Below, in pieces: positions 1 through 3,271 of a stretch of DNA of 5,783 nucleotides (position 1 is the first letter of the stretch; each line of letters begins with the position of its first letter). The notes under the pieces are model-generated. The model did no database searches. It saw nothing but the letters and a program-made list of their open reading frames with translations, and was not told the origin of the DNA. The stretch is taken from the NCBI GenBank assembly GCA_029974875.1, contig JARKQP010000822.1, positions 1-5,783 on the forward strand, in the 5' to 3' direction. This DNA comes from Mobilitalea sp. (GTDB taxonomy: Bacteria > Bacillota_A > Clostridia > Lachnospirales > Lachnospiraceae). Made by a program: the position numbers and the translations under genes.

Positions 1-21
1 GGGATAAATACCGACCTTCAT
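1..21 (-). CDS. coaD: Start of coaD (phosphopantetheine adenylyltransferase), cut by the window edge
   Basis: Only the first seven codons are visible, reading MKVGIYP from an ATG at 21-19. This matches the usual N-terminus of phosphopantetheine adenylyltransferase (typically MK-x-A/G-IYPGSFDP), the enzyme that joins 4'-phosphopantetheine and ATP to make dephospho-CoA in coenzyme A synthesis. A perfect AGGAGG at 32-27 lies five bases before this ATG. The nearer ATG at 25-23 is in another frame and reads MNEGRYLS, which resembles nothing known to me. The gene lies just downstream of rsmD, and rsmD followed by coaD is a very common order in Firmicutes, so context supports the call. No terminator was seen between them, so the two are probably co-transcribed through the tandem repeat. 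The identification rests on a very short peptide plus synteny. Confidence 0.85.
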
Positions 22-35
22 TCATACCTCCTAAG

Positions 36-195
36 TCTCGTATGTTTTTTTCGAGACTTTTGTCTCGTATGTTTTTGCGGAACTTTTGTCTCGTATGTTT
101 TTTGTGAGACCTTCGCCTCGTATGTTTTTTTCGAGACTTTCGCCTCGTATGTTTTTGCGGAACTTTTGTCTCGTATGTTTTTTTGCGGGACTTTG
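36..195. repeat. Six-copy tandem repeat, 26-27 base unit, between rsmD and coaD
   Basis: Six head-to-tail copies start at 36, 63, 89, 116, 143 and 169, with lengths 27, 26, 27, 27, 26 and 27. Each begins (T/C)CTCGTATG followed by five to seven T. Two tail types occur: CGAGACTTT(T/C)G or GTGAGACCTTCG (copies 1, 3, 4) and GCGG(A/G)ACTTTTG-like (copies 2, 5, 6). Copies 4-5 repeat the pattern of copies 1-2, so a two-unit block of about 53 bases may have been duplicated. Unit ends are complementary: CGAGAC at 52-57 and GTCTCG at 62-67 form a 6 bp hairpin with a TTTT loop, and 132-137/142-147 forms the same stem in minus-strand RNA using one U-G pair. No unique spacers separate the copies. Function is unknown; it lies in the probable rsmD-coaD transcript. 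Confidence 0.9.
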
Positions 196-241
196 CCCTA
201 TATTCATCTCACAGCCTAAATCCGTCCGTTCGATGCCCAAA

Positions 242-796
242 TCATTTTATTTCAATAAAAACATGTTGATTTGTCTTATATTCCTTTTTCTTATAAATAC
301 GGAATCTTGTATCCTCTAAATAATCGAAATCCGTCCTTAGGGCGGCCTCAATCACGATAATGGTATCACAATATATAATATTGGAGTTCTGAAGGGTGAG
401 GAGCACATCCTTCTCATACTGGTTGTTATAGGGCGGATCCATAAAGATCACGTCAAAAACCTTCCCCTTGACCTCCAGGACACGGATGGCTTCCACTGCA
501 TTATAAGCAACTACCTCCGCTTTCTCCTCCAGCCTGGTAGTTCGAAGGTTTCCGCGGATACATTCCACGGCAGCTTTATTATTTTCCACAAAAGCAGCAT
601 ACTTGGCTCCTCTTGATAGGGCCTCAATGCCTATGGCTCCACTGCCGGCAAACAAATCCAAAAAATCAGAATCCGTCAGATAGGGATTCAGGATATTAAA
701 CAGTGTCTCCTTCGTCCTATCCGTCGTCGGCCTGGTTTCCATTCCCTCCGGCGTCCTTAGCTGTAATCTTCTTGCTTTCCCCGCTATTACTCTCAT
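242..796 (-). CDS. rsmD: 16S rRNA (guanine-966 N2)-methyltransferase RsmD
   Basis: A 184-residue protein that transfers a methyl group from S-adenosylmethionine to N2 of G966 (E. coli numbering) in 16S rRNA during small-subunit assembly in the cytoplasm. Visible signatures are the N-terminal MRVIAGKARR, the RPTTDRTKETLFNIL segment at residues 22-36, SAM-binding motif I (DLFAGSGAIGIEALSRGA, from residue 47), the acidic residue after strand 2 (VENN, residues 70-73) and catalytic motif IV DPPY at 120-123. Length agrees with the family (about 180-200). The ATG at 796 is chosen because the family begins at MRVI/MRII and a GGAG lies at 807-804, seven bases upstream; the open frame continues to 883, but those 29 extra residues are not family-like. 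The TGA stop at 244-242 is followed by the tandem repeat and then coaD. Transcription probably starts from the promoter at 965-992. Confidence 0.96.
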   Translation of the reverse strand: MRVIAGKARRLQLRTPEGMETRPTTDRTKETLFNILNPYLTDSDFLDLFAGSGAIGIEALSRGAKYAAFVENNKAAVECIRGNLRTTRLEEKAEVVAYNAVEAIRVLEVKGKVFDVIFMDPPYNNQYEKDVLLTLQNSNIIYCDTIIVIEAALRTDFDYLEDTRFRIYKKKEYKTNQHVFIEIK

Positions 797-812
797 ACCA
801 ATTCTCCATTTC

Positions 813-867
813 CCAAAGGATTGTCTTTCAAATCCCAAGGGATTGTTTTCTAATCCTTGTCCTTTGG
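813..867 (-). promoter_or_regulatory. Inverted repeats in the rsmD leader, just upstream of its ribosome binding site
   Basis: CCAAAGGA at 813-820 pairs perfectly with TCCTTTGG at 860-867. Inside it, AATCCC at 831-836 pairs with GGGATT at 839-844 across a two-base gap (a slightly shorter stem in practice). In the minus-strand transcript this would be a closed structure ending only five bases before the GGAG of rsmD (807-804). It is not followed by a U-run in either direction, so it does not look like a terminator. It may stabilise the leader or influence translation of rsmD; the role is inferred. Confidence 0.5.
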
Positions 868-893
868 AGAGGAAAAAAATCACTCATCTCCCG

Positions 894-939
894 GACTGGA
901 CATTTTACGGTCTTCTGGACTGTCCCCGACTGGACATTT
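894..939. repeat. Short direct repeat GACTGGACATTT in the rsmD leader
   Basis: GACTGGACATTT occurs at 894-905 and again at 928-939, a spacing of 34 bases. Between the copies lies GGACTGTCC (917-925), a small inverted repeat around a central T. Read on the minus strand, each copy is AAATGTCCAGTC followed by (G/C)GGGA, so the match extends to 16 of 17 bases. The segment is richer in G+C than the AT-rich DNA next to it. It could be a fragment of a small dispersed intergenic repeat of REP or MITE type, but only one locus is visible here. Confidence 0.45.
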
Positions 940-964
940 GTTACTGTTAATGGCTTCAAATTAT

Positions 965-992
965 ATTTTATTATATTATAAATATTTGTCAA
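965..992 (-). promoter_or_regulatory. Predicted sigma-A-type promoter for rsmD (and coaD)
   Basis: On the minus strand a perfect -35 hexamer TTGACA (992-987) is followed after 16 bases by TAAAAT (970-965), five of six matches to TATAAT. An A-rich stretch lies just upstream of the -35, like an UP element. Transcription would start near 958, giving a leader of about 160 bases that carries the direct repeat and the inverted repeats before rsmD. The DNA here is so AT-rich that several TATAAT look-alikes occur, but only this one has correct spacing. The 797-1119 gap holds this promoter, the leader elements and the terminator at 1058-1090; I see no gene in it. Confidence 0.65.
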
Positions 993-1057
993 CTTTTTTA
1001 TTGTAAGTTTATCCTATCCTGACCAAGATTGCAATAAGTTATTAGGACTAACCGCCT

Positions 1058-1090
1058 AAAAAATACGGTTGCCAATCACTTGACAACCGC
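1058..1090 (-). terminator. Intrinsic terminator of the spore protein gene
   Basis: In minus-strand RNA, positions 1090 to 1065 fold into an 11-pair stem (core GCGGUUG with CAACCGU, two or three G-U wobbles) closed by a GUGA tetraloop. It is followed by A and six U (1063-1058). It begins 29 bases after the TAA stop of the gene at 1120-1320. The stem plus U-run is a standard rho-independent terminator and separates this sporulation transcript from the rsmD promoter downstream. Confidence 0.9.
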
Positions 1091-1119
1091 ATTATTAATC
1101 AAATTTACTTTACTATTTA

Positions 1120-1320
1120 TTATTTGCCTGCCATTCTGTTTTCGTAATCTGCGATCATTTTCTTAACCATATAACCGCCTACGGAACCATTCTGCTTCGA
1201 AGTTAAATCTCCATTGTAGCCTTGCTTTAAAGGAACGCCGATTTCATTGGCAACCTCATATTTAAAACGGTTTAATGCTTCCTTTGCTTCTGGAACTTCT
1301 GCTCTGTTTCTACTTGACAT
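1120..1320 (-). CDS. Alpha/beta-type small acid-soluble spore protein (SASP)
   Basis: A 66-residue DNA-binding protein of the alpha/beta SASP family. These proteins are made in the forespore, coat spore DNA to protect it from UV, heat and chemicals, and are degraded at germination to supply amino acids. Visible family features are the first helix region ALNRFKYEVANEIGV (residues 15-29), which includes the germination-protease (GPR) recognition site with expected cleavage between E26 and I27, and the second block LTSKQNGSVGGYMVKKMI (39-56), containing the near-invariant QNGSVGG. Length is typical (60-75). The ATG at 1320 has a GGAGGAG at 1332-1326, five bases upstream. A sigma-G-like promoter at 1431-1459 and a strong terminator at 1058-1090 make it a single-gene transcript. 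Genomes usually carry several paralogues, so no specific ssp symbol is given. Confidence 0.96.
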   Translation of the reverse strand: MSSRNRAEVPEAKEALNRFKYEVANEIGVPLKQGYNGDLTSKQNGSVGGYMVKKMIADYENRMAGK

Positions 1321-1386
1321 ATAAACTCCTCCATTTCATATTCTGATTCATATTATCAAAATAATTTGTGTTGTTGTTTACCACCC

Positions 1387-1415
1387 AAAGAAATATACCT
1401 TCAAAATATTTCTTT
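1387..1415 (-). promoter_or_regulatory. Hairpin at the 5' end of the SASP mRNA
   Basis: AAAGAAATAT (1387-1396) and ATATTTCTTT (1406-1415) are perfect 10-base complements around a nine-base loop. With a start site predicted near 1424 from the sigma-G promoter, the stem would begin within about ten bases of the mRNA 5' end. Such a position suits a 5' stabiliser for a long-lived forespore message. No U-run follows on the minus strand, so it is not a terminator. The role is inferred. Confidence 0.5.
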
Positions 1416-1430
1416 AAGTTGTTACAGTCA

Positions 1431-1459
1431 TAGTATGTGCAGAAAGAGTCGAAGTATGC
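1431..1459 (-). promoter_or_regulatory. Predicted sigma-G forespore promoter of the SASP gene
   Basis: On the minus strand the -10 element CATACTA (1437-1431) matches the forespore sigma-G consensus. GCATA (1459-1455) fits the sigma-G/F -35 element (GHATR), with a 17-base spacer. Alpha/beta SASP genes are classic sigma-G targets, so motif and gene agree. The predicted start near 1424 gives a leader of about 100 bases, longer than in many ssp genes. The promoter lies in the 231-base gap after the citrate synthase stop codon. Confidence 0.8.
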
Positions 1460-1487
1460 TAGAATTTATTTCTTTTTTTAAAGTAAA

Positions 1488-1547
1488 TTTTAGCAATTGA
1501 CTTAAACTTGTCTGCCTTTTAGCAATGAATTTTAAAGTCCGTCTGCC
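1488..1547. repeat. Imperfect two-copy tandem repeat after the citrate synthase gene
   Basis: Two units of 29 and 31 bases lie side by side (1488-1516 and 1517-1547). Both start TTTTAGCAAT and end GTCTGCC, with a diverged AT-rich middle (roughly 70% identity by eye). They sit directly after the citrate synthase TAA at 1552. I see no clear intrinsic terminator for that gene here, so the 3' end of its transcript is undefined. Confidence 0.55.
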
Positions 1548-1551
1548 GGAA

Positions 1552-2919
1552 TTATTCAGCGCTCCGCTGGTCCAGAGGAATATAGCCTTTTCTCTTACTG
1601 ATGCTTTCATAGGCTGGACGGATAATTTTTCCAGCATTATTTAATTCTTCCAGACGGTGGGCGCTCCAGCCTGCAATTCTGGCTATGGCGAAAATCGGGG
1701 TGTACAGCTCTTTTGGAAGATCCAGCATATGGTAAACAAAGCCGCTGTAGAAGTCTACATTTGCGCTGACTCCCTTGTACATCCTTCTTTCCTTTCCTAT
1801 GATTTCAGGTGCAAGGCGCTCTACCTTTTCATATAAGCCAAATTCCTTCATCAGACCCTTTTCCTCGGACAGGCTTCTTACATACTGCTTCAGGACATTG
1901 GCTCTCGGATCGGAAATAGAATAAACAGCATGTCCCATACCATAGATCAGGCCCATTTTATCAAAAGCTTTCTTATTTAAAATATCGGAAAGATAAGCAC
2001 TAATCTCCTCTTCATCCTCCCAGTCCCCGATCTTTTCCTTCATGTCGTCAAACATCTGCATAACCTTAATATTGGCACCGCCGTGCTTGGGACCCTTCAA
2101 GGAGCCTAAGGATGCAGCCACAGAGGAATATGTATCCGTGCCTGAGGAGGTTACCACATGGGTTGTGAAGGAACTGTTATTACCGCCGCCATGCTCTGCA
2201 TGGAGCACCAGCGCCACATCCAGGATCTTTGCTTCCAGCTCCGTATACTTCTTATTGGGACGGAGCATGTACAACAGATTCTCTGCTGTTGACAGCCCTT
2301 CCTTCGGCGGATGGATGACTAAGCTTTTATTATGGTGGTAGTGGCTATAAGCCTGATATCCGTATACGGACAGCAAAGGAAATAATGCTATCAGCTGGAG
2401 ACTTTGTCTTAGGACATTCTCCATTGAGATATTGTCAGCCATATCATCATAGGAATAAAGAGTAAGGACACTTCTTGATAAGGTATTCATCATATCCTTA
2501 CTCGGAGCCTTCATAATTATGTCCCTGACAAAGCTAGGTGGCAGCTCCCTGTAATTTTCTAATAAGTTAACAAAACTGTCCAGCTGTTCCTTTATCGGAA
2601 GATTGCCAAATAACAGAAGATAAGCGGCTTCCTCGAAGCCGAACCTCTTTTCCTCCATATATCCGGAAATAAATTCCTCTACATCAACACCACGGTAATA
2701 TAATTTACCTTCACAAGGCAACACTTCGCCCTCTACCTTCTTATGAGATACAATTTCACAGATGTCAGTAAGTCCCGCCAACACACCTTTTCCATTGATA
2801 TCTCTTAAACCACGTTTTACATCGTACACAGTATATAGTTCAGGGGCTATCATTGTATTCTTCTTGCACAACTCAGTAAGCCGGGTAATTTCCGGGGTAA
2901 TTTCGGAATACTTATTCAT
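1552..2919 (-). CDS. Citrate synthase (Si type, clostridial form)
   Basis: A 455-residue citrate synthase that condenses acetyl-CoA and oxaloacetate to citrate and CoA. In a fermentative anaerobe it probably feeds 2-oxoglutarate and glutamate synthesis rather than a full cycle. The catalytic triad is visible: His279 in GPKHGGAN (276-283), His330 in GMGHAVY (327-333) and Asp389 in NVDFYSG (387-393). Substrate-binding parts include YYRGVDVEEF (74-83), HAEHGGGNNSSF (240-251), DPRA (337-340) and GWSAHRLEE (417-425). The ATG at 2919 is chosen because AAGGAG lies five bases upstream (2930-2925) and the family N-terminus fits; the frame is open to 3081, but the extra 54 residues cross the leader and lack homology. 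Methylcitrate synthase is a close relative, but no prp genes are near. The leader can hide its ribosome binding site (2921-2969). Confidence 0.95.
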   Translation of the reverse strand: MNKYSEITPEITRLTELCKKNTMIAPELYTVYDVKRGLRDINGKGVLAGLTDICEIVSHKKVEGEVLPCEGKLYYRGVDVEEFISGYMEEKRFGFEEAAYLLLFGNLPIKEQLDSFVNLLENYRELPPSFVRDIIMKAPSKDMMNTLSRSVLTLYSYDDMADNISMENVLRQSLQLIALFPLLSVYGYQAYSHYHHNKSLVIHPPKEGLSTAENLLYMLRPNKKYTELEAKILDVALVLHAEHGGGNNSSFTTHVVTSSGTDTYSSVAASLGSLKGPKHGGANIKVMQMFDDMKEKIGDWEDEEEISAYLSDILNKKAFDKMGLIYGMGHAVYSISDPRANVLKQYVRSLSEEKGLMKEFGLYEKVERLAPEIIGKERRMYKGVSANVDFYSGFVYHMLDLPKELYTPIFAIARIAGWSAHRLEELNNAGKIIRPAYESISKRKGYIPLDQRSAE

Positions 2920-2920
2920 G

Positions 2921-2969
2921 AATTCTCCTTTCAATTGTGAGAAAGGAGAATTTTTCTCCTTTCTATTGT
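2921..2969 (-). promoter_or_regulatory. Bistable leader hairpins covering the citrate synthase ribosome binding site
   Basis: The minus strand holds three segments in order: GAAAGGAGAA (2963-2954), its complement within AATTCTCCTTTC (2952-2941), and GAAAGGAGAATT (2932-2921), which contains the SD AAGGAG. The second and third form a perfect 12 bp stem with an eight-base loop that buries the SD and ends one base before the ATG. The first and second form a 10 bp stem with a three-base loop that would free the SD. The outer segments are a direct duplication, ACAAT(A/T)GAAAGGAGAA, with a period of 31 bases and one mismatch. This is the layout of a translational sequestor/anti-sequestor switch. No U-run follows, so it is not a terminator. 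Any trigger (ligand, protein, temperature or transcription kinetics) is unknown. Confidence 0.7.
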
Positions 2970-3022
2970 CCAAGCTTTTTTGGATCAACGTTGGTTTATT
3001 GGTTGCCTTATTTTCCCATTTT

Positions 3023-3037
3023 ATTACTATAAGTAAT
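3023..3037 (-). promoter_or_regulatory. Small hairpin at the predicted 5' end of the citrate synthase mRNA
   Basis: ATTACT (3023-3028) and AGTAAT (3032-3037) form a 6 bp stem with a three-base loop. It begins a few bases after the transcription start predicted near 3040. It is AT-only except for one pair, so it is weak; a 5'-end protecting role is possible but unproven. Confidence 0.3.
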
Positions 3038-3040
3038 ATC

Positions 3041-3074
3041 GGTATAATTATACCATAGATCAGATTGTATGCAA
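3041..3074 (-). promoter_or_regulatory. Predicted citrate synthase promoter with a palindrome over the -10
   Basis: On the minus strand a perfect -10 TATAAT (3052-3047) carries the extended TG motif (TGG directly before it). A weak -35, TTGCAT (3074-3069), lies 16 bases upstream; an extended -10 tolerates a poor -35. The -10 lies inside GGTATAATTATACC (3041-3054), a perfect 14-base palindrome, so a dimeric repressor could bind there and block the polymerase. Transcription would start near 3040, giving a leader of about 120 bases with the ribosome-binding-site switch at its end. Because the palindrome contains TATAAT on both strands, a chance origin is possible. Confidence 0.6.
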
Positions 3075-3128
3075 TCCCCAAAATAATACCTTATAAAAAT
3101 ATAATATTGTTTATAATTATTTAAGTTC

Positions 3129-3171
3129 TCAGAAGCTGCCTTTTTAACCTCTGGGACTTCTGATAAAAGGC
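3129..3171 (-). other. Possible RNA pseudoknot or alternative hairpins downstream of the transpeptidase gene
   Basis: Two 7 bp pairings interleave: 3129-3135 (TCAGAAG) with 3157-3163 (CTTCTGA), and 3138-3144 (GCCTTTT) with 3165-3171 (AAAAGGC). Because they cross, they form either a pseudoknot or two exclusive hairpins. The region lies between the transpeptidase stop and the citrate synthase promoter, so it would be in the transpeptidase 3' tail if transcription reaches it. The function is unknown. Confidence 0.35.
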
Positions 3172-3194
3172 GCCGCTTTACGCCGTGCATCCCG

Positions 3195-3224
3195 ATTACA
3201 GGAGCATGCCTTTGCTCCTGTAAT
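3195..3224 (-). repeat. Stem-loop, second of a related pair after the transpeptidase gene
   Basis: ATTACAGGAGCA (3195-3206) and TGCTCCTGTAAT (3213-3224) are perfect 12-base complements with a six-base loop. The stem shares TTACAGGA with the hairpin at 3242-3270. No T-run follows on the minus strand, so it is not a standard intrinsic terminator, though a weak GGCG/CGCC stem with TTTT lies just beyond (about 3165-3184). Confidence 0.7.
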
Positions 3225-3241
3225 ATAGGTTATGGAAGGGC

Positions 3242-3270
3242 TTACAGGAACACGGCCTAGGTTCCTGTAA
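3242..3270 (-). repeat. Stem-loop, first of a related pair, directly after the transpeptidase stop codon
   Basis: TTACAGGAAC (3242-3251) and GTTCCTGTAA (3261-3270) are perfect 10-base complements with a nine-base loop. The hairpin starts two bases after the TAA at 3274-3272. It lacks a following U-run. As the first structure in the 3' tail it could protect the envelope-operon mRNA from 3' exonucleases or stop polymerase weakly. With the hairpin at 3195-3224 and the pairings at 3129-3171 it fills most of the 352-base gap; I see no gene there. Confidence 0.7.
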
Positions 3271-3271
3271 T

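Noticed and set aside
52..80. Intrinsic terminator on the plus strand (6 bp stem followed by T-rich tract)
   Set aside because: The shape is terminator-like, but no plus-strand gene lies upstream, and in the minus direction there is no U-run; it is a by-product of the repeat unit.
36..195. CRISPR array
   Set aside because: The units are contiguous with no unique spacers, are T-rich and only 26-27 bases in total, and no cas gene is visible; this is a tandem minisatellite.
1428..1637. A 69-codon minus-strand frame overlapping the end of citrate synthase
   Set aside because: It is a shifted-frame shadow of the citrate synthase 3' end that continues through the tandem repeat and into the sigma-G promoter, with no ribosome site.
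2920..3060. T-box or known metabolite riboswitch upstream of citrate synthase
   Set aside because: No T-box motif (AGGGUGGNACCGCG-like) or other recognisable aptamer core is present; only the bistable SD hairpins are supported.
2920..3081. A 54-residue N-terminal extension of citrate synthase
   Set aside because: It would cross the predicted promoter start region and the SD-bearing hairpin, has no ribosome binding site of its own, and is unlike citrate synthases; the ATG at 2919 has a good SD.
3008..3190. A 60-codon minus-strand frame beginning MHGVKRRLLSE
   Set aside because: No SD before the ATG, an unrecognisable and AT-driven C-terminal half, and it spans the predicted citrate synthase promoter and pseudoknot region.
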